From JAEUWI01 sp942492815 (GTDB lineage Bacteria > Hydrogenedentota > Hydrogenedentia > Hydrogenedentales > JAEUWI01), in contig OW818658.1 of the NCBI GenBank assembly GCA_942492815.1, positions 1,674,001 to 1,738,000 of the forward strand: DNA of 64,000 nt, given 5' to 3'. Of the stretch, positions 1 through 8,348 are shown piece after piece. The notes under the pieces were generated by a model. The model saw nothing but the letters and a program-made list of their open reading frames with translations, searched no databases and was not told the origin of the DNA. How positions within the stretch are numbered: position 1 is the stretch's first letter; each line of letters starts with the position of its first letter. Both the position numbers and the translations under genes were made by a program.

Positions 1-1014
1 CTCATCGTCCGGAATCTGATCGAGGGTTTGGATTTCCCGTTCATAGGCGCGGGACAACTGATTTAGCCAGACATAGACCGTTTTGGCCAGCAGGACAACG
101 TTGGGCATCCACTCCTTGTCCATGGAGAAGGCTTCGGGTTCCTCTTCGCCATGGGCGGTGGCACCGCCGCGGCCCGGGCCGAATTGCATGATCTGGGCCG
201 AGCCTGGTCCGTGGCCGCGAAACTGGATTTCCTCCGCGAGTACTCCGGCGGCCAGCAGTAGTTGCTTGCGAAGAATTTCTGGGAGAAAGGCGGACCAGTG
301 GGACCGGACAAAGCGCAATTGTCCTTCGAGGGAATCGGGGGAGGCCAACTGCGGCGCATAAAGCATCGTGATGAGATCCTGCATGGTCTCCGGGAAGGGC
401 GGCTGGGCGCGGAGAAAGGTCTGCAGGTCCGTCATAAGGGTATTGTAGGGCGTCTCGGTCCGGAGGCGTGGCTCATCGAACAACATGGCGTATTCGGCCA
501 TCGCCGGGTTGGAGAGGGAGACCTGGAGCAGGAGCAGCTCGCAGCGGGTGCTGTCCCGATTGGACCACAGGCTGCTGGAGCCTTCCAGAAAGGCCCTCGT
601 GTCCATGGATTCCGTGCAGACGGGCTCGGCCGGGTAGAGGGCGAGAAAAGAGCCGAAGGGCCGCTCCGATACATCGACGCCGCGTTCCTGGCGTACCCAG
701 TCGTGGGCGTTGGACAGTACCTTCGGGTTGGTGGCCGCCGCATAGCGATACACAATAAAACGCAACACGGAGGTAATCAGGCCCATGGCCATCAGTTCGC
801 CGGGGCGTGCGGGCTGGGCATTGGGAACATCAAAATCGATCTTCGCGTTGATGGCATCGGCCACATCGCGGAACTCGCGGATGGCCTCGTCGGGCGTCTC
901 CAGCGCCGGCACCAGGCCCGGGGGAAGCCGGAATCGTTTTCGGGCCTCTCCAGACAGCGGGAAGCCCAGTCCGAAGTACGTGTTGAGTTCGTGCGATACC
1001 AGATCTTCGTCCAT
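1..1014 (-). CDS. Alpha-amylase family (GH13-like) protein, N-terminal part, cut by window edge
   Basis: The reading frame is open from an ATG at 1014 to the left edge (338 codons, no stop), so the C-terminal part lies outside the window. A GGAAGAGG ribosome-binding site lies just upstream of the ATG. The visible part is the helical N-terminal region that, from memory of the family, precedes the catalytic barrel in a group of large amylase-like enzymes. Recognisable stretches are SLSNPAMAEYAMLFDE, DWMP-like KEWMPNVVLLAKTVYVWLNQ and the edge motif TLDQIPDDE, after which the barrel normally begins. There is no signal peptide, so it is probably cytoplasmic and acts on alpha-glucans such as glycogen. 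The catalytic residues are outside the window, so the GH13 assignment is by family recall and cannot be confirmed here. Confidence 0.6.
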   Translation of the reverse strand, partial: MDEDLVSHELNTYFGLGFPLSGEARKRFRLPPGLVPALETPDEAIREFRDVADAINAKIDFDVPNAQPARPGELMAMGLITSVLRFIVYRYAAATNPKVLSNAHDWVRQERGVDVSERPFGSFLALYPAEPVCTESMDTRAFLEGSSSLWSNRDSTRCELLLLQVSLSNPAMAEYAMLFDEPRLRTETPYNTLMTDLQTFLRAQPPFPETMQDLITMLYAPQLASPDSLEGQLRFVRSHWSAFLPEILRKQLLLAAGVLAEEIQFRGHGPGSAQIMQFGPGRGGATAHGEEEPEAFSMDKEWMPNVVLLAKTVYVWLNQLSRAYEREIQTLDQIPDDE

Positions 1015-1275
1015 GAGGCCTCTTCCGTTGACGCGGTCAGCAGGGTGGCCGTTGCGGCCCGTGGTGCCATCTTCCCCGATCGGCACCCTTCGTCTCTGAC
1101 CAAGACCCTGATGATACCGGAATCACGAGGGCAATCGCTATTCCCATCGCACTATTGGACCCGTTATACTATTGGCTTGCCGCGCACGACGCGCCATTCT
1201 CTCGCCTGTCCGACCAGAAGTCACGAGGCGGTGATGGCGCGCGTAGCCCTGTTCAGACCCAGTTGGAGCCCCGGT

Positions 1276-1872
1276 ATGCCTCTCATTTTTCCAGATAAAG
1301 CCGCAGACGAACAGCCCGTCGTCGTTGTATCCGGACTGCCCCGCTCGGGCACGTCCATGATGATGAGGATGCTGGATGCGGGGGGGCTTGAGGTGGTGAC
1401 GGATCAGATCCGCACGCCGGATGAGGACAATCCCAAGGGATATTACGAGTTTGAGCGGGTAAAAAAGATCGTTGAGGATCAGGCCTGGCTGCCGGGGGCC
1501 CGGGGCAAGGTGGTCAAGATCATTTCGTTTCTGCTGCTGAAAGCGCCCGCGGGCTTTCACTACAAGGTGATTTTCCTGCGTCGGGCCCTGCCCGAGGTGC
1601 TCGCCTCACAGCAGCAGATGCTGATCCGCCGGGGAGACCATTCGCCTCAGGACGACGCGCGAATGGCCGATTTGTACGGGAAGCATCTGGTGCAGGCGAA
1701 GGCCTGGCTGGAGTCGCAGCCCCATGTGGAGGTGCTGTATATCGATCACGCCGAGGCGGTTTCGGATCCGCCGGCCGTTGCCCGCAAGGTGAATGCCTTT
1801 CTGAACGATGCGCTCAACGCGAAGGCCATGGCGGCGGCGGTCGATCCATCCCTGCACCGCCAGCGCTCCTGA
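1276..1872 (+). CDS. Small sulfotransferase-family protein
   Basis: This encodes 198 residues. Near the N-terminus VVVSGLPRSGTSMMMRML is the PAPS 5'-phosphosulfate-binding P-loop typical of sulfotransferases. The later IFLRRALPEVLASQQQML stretch matches the 3'-phosphate-binding region with its conserved Arg. At about 200 residues it is shorter than most family members (250-300). The chosen ATG has GGAG seven bases upstream; an in-frame ATG at 1234 is possible. The long open frame upstream is a shadow of the amylase gene on the other strand. A TATACT -10-like box lies at 1165-1170. It is divergent from the amylase-like gene. The sulfate acceptor is unknown. Confidence 0.75.
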   Translation: MPLIFPDKAADEQPVVVVSGLPRSGTSMMMRMLDAGGLEVVTDQIRTPDEDNPKGYYEFERVKKIVEDQAWLPGARGKVVKIISFLLLKAPAGFHYKVIFLRRALPEVLASQQQMLIRRGDHSPQDDARMADLYGKHLVQAKAWLESQPHVEVLYIDHAEAVSDPPAVARKVNAFLNDALNAKAMAAAVDPSLHRQRS

Positions 1873-2007
1873 GGGAAATTGGGCGCTGAACCGCAATTAA
1901 ACCGGAGTTTCACAGCGGGCTAACACGGCGTTGCTATGCTTTGCCGAGCAATGCAGTACCCCCGCCTCACATCCAGTTTCGCCATTCGAACCCCGGCTCC
2001 GGTCTCC

Positions 2008-2778
2008 TCATCGTGTCCTGCGGAGTTCCCGCGCCCCTCGGCCATATCGCGCCTTCAACAGGCGCGAAAGGTGATACTCATCCGCCAGGCCGACACGGGG
2101 CGCAATTTCCCGCAGGGTAAGATCAGACTCCAACAACATGCGCAGGGCGATATCCAGACGGGCCTGACGCACATAATCCATGGGAGTGATCCCGGTTCGC
2201 GCGCGAAAAATCCGCGCCAGGTGGAACTTGTTGAGATCGCAGCAGGCCGCAAGATCGTCGAGCGACAGGGGTTCGCCCAGATGCTCGTGGATGAAAGTCT
2301 GCACCAGACCCACCGCGTCTTGATCGGGCTTTTTCACCAGGCGAAGTATTTCGCCCGTCAGCATGCTGGTGCCAAGGTGCAGGTACGATTCCTTGCCCGC
2401 ATAACTGCCGTGCTCTTCCGACGCAAGCCAGCGCGTAAGTTCCAGAATTCGGCCTTGCCGGTCGTGAAGAAGGAAGGGAATGTCCGGGGGGCAGTTCTCC
2501 CACTCGAAATCGAGACAGAAAAACTCGAGAACGACCTCCCCCTCCTGACGCTCCACGTGCGTGCGGCCCGGCGGATAAAAGAGCACCTGGCCGGGTTCGC
2601 AGATGTAGGATGTGCCTTCGATCCGGGCGCGCTCCTTGCCCCGGACCACGACCACAATTTCGCAGAATTGGTGGGCATGGGCCGCCGGACACCACTCCGA
2701 ACCGGCATGCCAGCGGCGGACGGAAATAAATCGGGCCGGGTGAAAGGCTGGAATGTCAATTTCAGACAAGTTTGTCAA
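2008..2778 (-). CDS. AraC family transcriptional regulator
   Basis: This encodes 256 residues. The N-terminal half (about 15-110) is a cupin-like sensor domain (HAHQFCEIVVVVRGKE, then a GQVLFYPPGRTHV strand typical of AraC_binding domains). The C-terminal half (about 155-256) holds two helix-turn-helix units: LDDLAACCDLNKFHLARIFR and then LREIAPRVGLADEYHLSRLL. The sugar-binding-type N-terminus suggests a carbohydrate or metabolite ligand, which cannot be named. It is convergent with the sulfotransferase gene and divergent from the prepilin gene, with 331 bases between the two starts. It may control one of its neighbours, but no operator was identified. Confidence 0.9.
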   Translation of the reverse strand: MTNLSEIDIPAFHPARFISVRRWHAGSEWCPAAHAHQFCEIVVVVRGKERARIEGTSYICEPGQVLFYPPGRTHVERQEGEVVLEFFCLDFEWENCPPDIPFLLHDRQGRILELTRWLASEEHGSYAGKESYLHLGTSMLTGEILRLVKKPDQDAVGLVQTFIHEHLGEPLSLDDLAACCDLNKFHLARIFRARTGITPMDYVRQARLDIALRMLLESDLTLREIAPRVGLADEYHLSRLLKARYGRGARELRRTR

Positions 2779-3109
2779 TCTCCGCTATTGGCAGATGGGA
2801 CCTATTGGGTTAGGCTAACAAGGCCCGTGAGATGGTGTCAAGCTTGGGTAAACTTCAGGCGTACGGGCTGGCAATTATCGGATCATTCAATTCGGGCCGT
2901 AGCAACTTTATTCGCAGGAGGGTCGCCTATGCACTGTTGAGCCATTCCGAGCGAGCAGATGTCCTAGTTGGCAGGCAGCATCATCGTGTCGCAGATTTAT
3001 CGGGCGGGTTGTGTTGTCATCATCAGGTTCCCACTTCAGGCGGCTTCACCCGCCACTGCATAATTTCCATCCATCCGAAATCAAATCTCAATGTAAGGAT
3101 TGCAAACAC
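2779..3109. other. Intergenic region between divergent AraC and prepilin genes
   Basis: These 331 bases carry no convincing gene. A short open frame running through it is not supported by a ribosome-binding site. It should contain both divergent promoters, but no clear -35/-10 pair stands out. Confidence 0.4.
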
Positions 3110-4153
3110 ATGAAAACCGCAAGTACAAACAAAAGGGCCAAGGGTTTCACCCTGATCGAGTTATTGGTCGTGATCGCGATTATTGGTATCCTCGCCGCGA
3201 TTCTCCTTCCGGCGCTGGCCCGCGCCCGTGAAGCCGCCCGCCGCGCAAGCTGCCAGAACAACCTCAAGCAGTGGGGCATCGTCTTCAAGATGTTCTCCAA
3301 CGAGAGCAAGGGCGGCGTGCTTCCCCGCATTCAGAACCAGCACTATATCCGTGATGCTGCGGGCAACACCCGTCCGGGCCGCGTGCGTGGCGGTGTAGCC
3401 ATGCCCCAGGTTTATCCCGAATACATGACCGACCTGAACCTGACCATCTGCCCGTCGGCCATCAACGCGGGCGAACTCGCCGCGCGCTGGACCTGCCCCG
3501 GTGGTTCCTACTGCAATCCCGCTCCGGCCCACCCGAACTATCAGAAGCTCGAAGTTGGCGCCGTGGGTAACGCCGAACAGGAAAGCTATTACTACTATGG
3601 CTACCTGATCAATTCGGACGGTGCCTGGGCCGCCTTCTCCAAGACCATTCGTCCGCGCATGATCGCCGGTCTCGCGCCCCTTGGTGAAAGCAACATTCTC
3701 TATACCGATCCGCTTCTGCCGACCTACCTTACCAAGGCGGAAAGCCTGCTGGACGCCGACTATGACTACACCTCCACCACGGCCGGTAATGCCGCCACGA
3801 TTCAGGCTGCCGCAAGCGCCGACATCGTCGCTGCGGGCGTAAACGCCACGGTGGTCGTGGGCGGTTCCGGTGGCCCCGGAACGACGATGCTTTCCAAGCT
3901 TCGTGAAGGCATCGAGCGCTTCCTGATCACCGACATCAACAATGCCGGCGGCTCCGCCGAAGCCCAGAGCACCATCCCGCTTATGTGGGACCGCTTCGTC
4001 ATCAGCAACACCGACCCCGACCGCCGCACGCGTTTCAACCACCTTCCCGGTGGCGACAACGTGCTGTATATGGACGGCCACGTTGAGTTCAAGAAGTACC
4101 CGCAGACGGACTTCCCGATTTCGCCTGTCCATGGTGTCTTCGGTCGCCTCTAG
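3110..4153 (+). CDS. Type IV prepilin-like protein with N-terminal methylation motif and DG-type C-terminus
   Basis: This encodes 347 residues. After a short basic leader, KGFTLIELLVVIAIIGILAA is the classic prepilin peptidase site (cleavage after G, E at +5) followed by the hydrophobic spindle helix. ARAREAARRASCQNNLKQ follows, as in the pseudopilins abundant in Planctomycetes, Lentisphaerae and Hydrogenedentes. Near the C-terminus FNHLPGGDNVLYMDGHVEF is the processing-associated H-x-DG signature, here with ten residues between H and DG rather than nine. The ATG is supported by AAGGA about ten bases upstream. It is probably exported and assembled by a type II secretion or type IV pilus-like apparatus (a PilC/GspF gene lies at 54.0 kb) or shed to the surface. 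A strong terminator follows. Confidence 0.9.
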   Translation: MKTASTNKRAKGFTLIELLVVIAIIGILAAILLPALARAREAARRASCQNNLKQWGIVFKMFSNESKGGVLPRIQNQHYIRDAAGNTRPGRVRGGVAMPQVYPEYMTDLNLTICPSAINAGELAARWTCPGGSYCNPAPAHPNYQKLEVGAVGNAEQESYYYYGYLINSDGAWAAFSKTIRPRMIAGLAPLGESNILYTDPLLPTYLTKAESLLDADYDYTSTTAGNAATIQAAASADIVAAGVNATVVVGGSGGPGTTMLSKLREGIERFLITDINNAGGSAEAQSTIPLMWDRFVISNTDPDRRTRFNHLPGGDNVLYMDGHVEFKKYPQTDFPISPVHGVFGRL

Positions 4154-4185
4154 TCTCAGGCTGAGATTTGCCTGAATCCCATTGC

Positions 4186-4227
4186 GCGCCTGGTCTCGCC
4201 TTTCGTGGCGGGGCCAGGCGCTTTTTT
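4186..4227 (+). terminator. Rho-independent terminator after the prepilin gene
   Basis: A 15-bp stem (GCGCCTGGTCTCGCC pairing with GGCGGGGCCAGGCGC, two G-U pairs) with a six-base loop is followed directly by a run of six T. Confidence 0.9.
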
Positions 4228-4252
4228 GCGTTGGGCGGATCCCGGGTCCCCA

Positions 4253-4281
4253 TTGCAAAGTCCTCCGCCAGTTCCTATACT
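4253..4281 (+). promoter_or_regulatory. Putative sigma70-type promoter for the DUF1080-YVTN gene
   Basis: TTGCAA (4253-4258), a 17-bp spacer and TATACT (4276-4281) lie 44 bp before the start codon. The same pair of hexamers with the same spacing occurs before the DEAD-box helicase gene at 17066-17094. Confidence 0.55.
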
Positions 4282-4324
4282 TTGGTTATAACAAGTCCCG
4301 ACATTCACGGAAAAGGAACTCACC

Positions 4325-6058
4325 TTGAAGAAACGACTCATTGCCGCGGCACTGGCCCTCGCCGCCCTGGCCACGCCCGCCTTGGCCGCACCCAACACGA
4401 TCAATCTCCTCGAAAATGGCTCCCTGGACCACTGGTACACGTGGATCAAGGATCGCGGCAAGGACATCGACCCCAAGCAGGTCTTCACCATGGTGGATGG
4501 CCAGCTCCGCATCTCCGGCGAAGAGTGGGGCTGTGTGACGTCGAAGGAGGACTTTGAAAACTACCACATCGTGCTGGAGTTCAAGTGGGGCCAGATCACC
4601 CATGCGCCCCGTGTGGACCGCGCCCGGGACTCGGGCTTCCTCATCCATTCTCAGGGCGCAGACGGTAACTACAGCGGTATCTGGATGAACTCCATTGAGG
4701 TGCAGTTGATCGAAGGCGGCACGGGCGACTTTATTGTCGTGGGCGACAAGTCCGACACCTTCAGCATCACCGCGCCCGTCGCCCCGGAGAAGCAGGGCGA
4801 GTCCTGGCTCTTCAGCCCCGACGGCGAGCCGACGCTGGTGAAGGATATCCGGGTGAACTGGTGGGGACGGGATCCGGCCTGGGCCGATGTGAAGGACTTT
4901 CGCGGGGCGAACGATGTGGAGAAGCCCATCGGCGAATGGAACCGCCTCGAAGTCATCGCGGATGGAGGCAAGATTACTGTGCTCCTCAACGGCATCGTGG
5001 TGAACCGCGCCGTGGACTGCACCCCGAAGAAGGGCCGCCTCCAGATCCAGTCGGAAGGTGCGGAAATCTTCTTCCGCCGCGTCGAGCTGACGCCCCTGGC
5101 AGATCCGGCCACCGCCTCAACCGTCGCGCCGGGCACCGGCCCCATGCTGCTGGTGGCCAACAAGCACAGCGACACCCTGAGCTATGTGAACCCCGAGACC
5201 CTCCAGGTGGAGCAGACCATCACCGTGGGCCACAACCCCCACGAGTTGGTCATCACGCCCGATCAGCGCTTCATGTATCTCTCGAACTATGCCAAGCCGG
5301 GCGACACCATCTCCGTGGTAGATCTGGTAGCACGCAAACATATCAAACAGATCTCCACAGGCGAATACGTTCAAATTCACGGCGCGGCCATGGCACCCGA
5401 TGGCAAGAACGCCTACTTCACCGCGGGCCAGACCGGCTTTGTTGTCGAAGTAGACACGGCGACCCACGAAGTCACGCGCGGCATCCCCACCCATGGCAAG
5501 ATCTCCCACATGGTTCTCGTGTCGCCCGACAACAAGCGCCTCTACACCGCCAACATCGACACGGAAAATGTCTCCGCTATTGATCGCGCCTCCGGCGAAC
5601 TCATCACCCAGATCCAGTGCGAAAAAGGCGCGGAAGGCATGGCCTTCACGCCCGACGGAAAACACCTCTGGGTCGCCAACCAGAGCGGAGCATCTATCTC
5701 CATCATCGATCTCGCCACCCATACCGTCGTCGAGCGCTTCGACGTGCCCGGCATGCCGGTGCGCATAAAGTTCACGAAAGACGGCAAGCGCGCCTACGTC
5801 CCCAGTTGGACCCCCGAGGGCGAACTGATCGTCATCGACGTCCCCGCGCGAAAAGAAATCAAACGCATCAAAGTGGGTGGGCACGCCATCGGCGTGGAGC
5901 TCAGCCCCGACGAAAAGCGCGCGTACGTGGGCTGCGAATACACCGACGGCCTCCATGTGGTCAACACGGAGACTTTGGAGGTGGAGGCGAAAATCGACAC
6001 GGGGGATGGGCCGGATCCGATCTCGATGTGGTTTCCGGAAACGATAGCAGCGGTTTAG
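4325..6058 (+). CDS. Secreted DUF1080 (3-keto-disaccharide hydrolase-like) protein fused to a YVTN beta-propeller
   Basis: This encodes 577 residues starting at TTG with AAGGA seven bases upstream. Residues 1-21 are a signal peptide (KKRLIAAALALAALATPALA). Residues about 23-255 form the jelly-roll of the DUF1080 family, with LLENGSLDHWYTW, DSGFLIHSQG, NSIEVQLIEGGTGDF and EWNRLEVIADGGKITVLLNG in the expected order. Residues about 268-577 hold seven or so repeats of the cytochrome-cd1/YVTN type (VANKHSDTLSYVNPETL, VANQSGASISIIDL). Known DUF1080 enzymes act on 3-keto-glycosides or related glycosides in the periplasm. The propeller may bind substrate or a partner. DUF1080 domains are usually stand-alone or fused to cytochromes; this fusion is less common. 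Function beyond the domain level is inference. Confidence 0.85.
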   Translation: MKKRLIAAALALAALATPALAAPNTINLLENGSLDHWYTWIKDRGKDIDPKQVFTMVDGQLRISGEEWGCVTSKEDFENYHIVLEFKWGQITHAPRVDRARDSGFLIHSQGADGNYSGIWMNSIEVQLIEGGTGDFIVVGDKSDTFSITAPVAPEKQGESWLFSPDGEPTLVKDIRVNWWGRDPAWADVKDFRGANDVEKPIGEWNRLEVIADGGKITVLLNGIVVNRAVDCTPKKGRLQIQSEGAEIFFRRVELTPLADPATASTVAPGTGPMLLVANKHSDTLSYVNPETLQVEQTITVGHNPHELVITPDQRFMYLSNYAKPGDTISVVDLVARKHIKQISTGEYVQIHGAAMAPDGKNAYFTAGQTGFVVEVDTATHEVTRGIPTHGKISHMVLVSPDNKRLYTANIDTENVSAIDRASGELITQIQCEKGAEGMAFTPDGKHLWVANQSGASISIIDLATHTVVERFDVPGMPVRIKFTKDGKRAYVPSWTPEGELIVIDVPARKEIKRIKVGGHAIGVELSPDEKRAYVGCEYTDGLHVVNTETLEVEAKIDTGDGPDPISMWFPETIAAV

Positions 6059-6311
6059 TCGAGTAAAGTGGTCTTGCTGATGTCGGGTTTGTCAGGCAAT
6101 GTGATTCCCGGCGGCCTGGGTTCCCCGGCAAACCGATTCTTTTTGAAGTCACATTACAGACCCGTGATGTACTCGATTGGACACGTGGCCCAAACCGCTG
6201 AACTCAACGTGCCACGATTTGTTCAGGCGGCTGAAACATCATCGAACATCACAGTGCTCCAACCCCGCAATGCGGGAAGCAGGCGGTCGCCATCGAGCGA
6301 TAGGGCTGAAC

Positions 6312-8048
6312 TTGGAATATCACATTGTATATCGTGAAGGGCCGAACGCAACGGTCGCACGGCGTCAGCATCAACAAGTGCACTTGCCTCGAATCGCAGT
6401 ATTCTCGACCTACGAGGAGGCCAGGCTGTATATTCAGATGGTTGCCTTGGTGGACAGGCATTTCTATGGCCGGGGTAAGAATGGACGATATTGCGCTCGC
6501 GCCTTGCCATACGATCTGGTTCCAGAGCAGTTTGGGCGAATACTCATGGAACGTACAGGGGAGGGCTGGAGGCTGGATCGATATCCTTGGTACTCCTCTT
6601 TTACAGATCCCTTACGATTTGATGGCGACGGACAAATGGCTCTTGGGCATACCAGCCCCTTTCACTCGTTCGAAACGACAACAGAGCACAATTACAGTCA
6701 GCGCATTTGTGCCGGTGAAACGCCACAGTTTAGTGAAGGGGATTTGGTTTTCATAAAGTGGGACTTTGGGCCCGACACCTATGCGGTAGTATGCGCGGTG
6801 GGAACCCAGACCGGGCCAGTGCGGAAGCCACGAAGCGCCGATGTCTGGACGAGGTGGTATCACCTGCTTTTCGTGGGCCATTCGGGCAGCCTGATTGATG
6901 AAAAGGTGCACATCGCCTATGATTTCGAGATCCAGCCCGCGGCAGAACCGCTTCCTCACCGGTTCAGAATGTTGGAACTACTCTCGCGGCACTACAAGGG
7001 GGAATCTGTCATTTCGGAGGAGGTGTTAAATCGACTCATCAACGAGTCAGTCCAGGTTGACGATATCGAGTCATTTCCCTCCGATCTCTTCGGTGAGGCT
7101 GAAGAAGCACGAAATGCTCCGTTCCAGACGGTGGCCGAACACACCACGAGCGCGATAGATTTTTCGTCTACGGCTACTCCAGCAACGACAGCCCCGGAGG
7201 ACGTTAGACCTGAATTAAATACAGTATTTGTGGCGCTGGCTATGACCATGCACTTAGAACTCGGCAAATACCCCGGCGGGGCATTTGACCTGCAAGCACC
7301 GCCCGCCGCATTTTCTTCAATGGACAAGGCTAAAGTGTGCGCCCAATTCCTGTGTAACGCATTCTTGCGATTTGATGCGGGGGCTTCGTCCAATTGGGAC
7401 GTCATGCGACACCGCTGTGTCGACAAACTCCCCATTGATGTCGATCCGGATTTCAACTGTGGGTACCATCATAGAATTCAAATCGTGGAGATGACGATGT
7501 CCCGTGAGACCATCACGGACGAAGACCTTGTTCAATGCATGGCATTCAAGGATCTGGTTATCCACACTTGGTGCTATAACGTTGATGGTGAGCTTCTGTG
7601 GGAATCGCCGGCTCCCGCTGTAACGAGTTGTGAGCGCTATGACTTCGAAAGCCGCTACAAGATTGGGGATCTGGTTTATGTAGTTCCGCAGGGGATAGAT
7701 CCCGAATCGGAATCGATTGCGGGTGACGTTGCCGTCGTTTCCGAAGTGCCCATCTCGAAGGAGCTATGGCTCGCGTCGGGCCAGCAGCCTGAGTCATGGA
7801 ATCCGTTCTATACGGTTGACTTTGTGGATCCGGACTACTATCTTCAACACTTCCACGTGCCCGAGTCGAGTCTCTTGTTGGCCAGATTCTCGGTCCCTGA
7901 CGGTCTTGCTTTTCTGCCACTGTGGTCGAAGCACCTGCGCGGGGAGTCGGCCTTTCCCGACGGACTGGCGGAACGGATTCATGCACGTGAAGTTAAGTTG
8001 CGGAAGGGACCGCGGTATGACTTCAGTACGGGGTGCATTGTGGACTAA
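6312..8048 (+). CDS. Unrecognised protein with an internal duplication
   Basis: The frame is open from 6177; TTG at 6312 (AGGG eight bases upstream, 578 residues) seems the best start because translation before it is atypical. An ATG at 6270 is an alternative. No known domain was recognised and there is no signal peptide. The two halves look homologous. GDLVFIKW near residue 143 and GDLVYVVP near 451 are each followed about 80 residues later by a shared ending (LELLSRHYKGESVISEEVLNRL near 225 and LPLWSKHLRGESAFPDGLAERI near 538). Base composition is lower in GC than the neighbours, hinting at transfer. It is followed by a palindromic element and a GDSL gene. Confidence 0.65.
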   Translation: MEYHIVYREGPNATVARRQHQQVHLPRIAVFSTYEEARLYIQMVALVDRHFYGRGKNGRYCARALPYDLVPEQFGRILMERTGEGWRLDRYPWYSSFTDPLRFDGDGQMALGHTSPFHSFETTTEHNYSQRICAGETPQFSEGDLVFIKWDFGPDTYAVVCAVGTQTGPVRKPRSADVWTRWYHLLFVGHSGSLIDEKVHIAYDFEIQPAAEPLPHRFRMLELLSRHYKGESVISEEVLNRLINESVQVDDIESFPSDLFGEAEEARNAPFQTVAEHTTSAIDFSSTATPATTAPEDVRPELNTVFVALAMTMHLELGKYPGGAFDLQAPPAAFSSMDKAKVCAQFLCNAFLRFDAGASSNWDVMRHRCVDKLPIDVDPDFNCGYHHRIQIVEMTMSRETITDEDLVQCMAFKDLVIHTWCYNVDGELLWESPAPAVTSCERYDFESRYKIGDLVYVVPQGIDPESESIAGDVAVVSEVPISKELWLASGQQPESWNPFYTVDFVDPDYYLQHFHVPESSLLLARFSVPDGLAFLPLWSKHLRGESAFPDGLAERIHAREVKLRKGPRYDFSTGCIVD

Positions 8049-8141
8049 GATTCGGCGAATGCGAGGCGCGATGGGGGATTTTGTACGGGTGTGGGGTCAG
8101 CGGCCCGAACGCGAACGCCCGAGTCGCTCCACCCATCCACT

Positions 8142-8242
8142 GGGACATGCCGCCGCTTTGGTGTGGGCATTGCTTGACCGGGTGAAGGCAATTAGCGAGT
8201 TTTCATTCGAGTGGGCCGGGTCCGCTTGCGGCGGTACGTCCC
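8142..8242. repeat. ~101-bp palindromic element, copy 1
   Basis: The left end GGGACATGCCGCCGC and right end GCGGCGGTACGTCCC are imperfect inverted repeats around a variable interior. The same ends, at the same spacing, recur at 13549-13650 and 41468-41568. The flank CACCCATCCACT before it is the reverse complement of the flank after the related copy at 13653-13754. It sits in the 300-bp gap between two genes. Confidence 0.8.
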
Positions 8243-8348
8243 TGAGTGCCGCCGATATCTCGGGCTTGCGGGTGTGGTCGGTGTTGTTCAATACTTCCGA
8301 TGACTGGAATGTTTAAGGGCGCGCTACACAGGAGATACAAACAAGACT

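Noticed and set aside
262..1275. Long plus-strand open frame continuous with the sulfotransferase gene
   Set aside because: It is antisense to the amylase-like gene up to 1014, its translation has no domain character, and a good ribosome-binding site marks the start at 1276.
3161..4258. 365-codon minus-strand open frame over the prepilin gene
   Set aside because: It would run through the terminator and is antisense to a gene with a clear prepilin motif.
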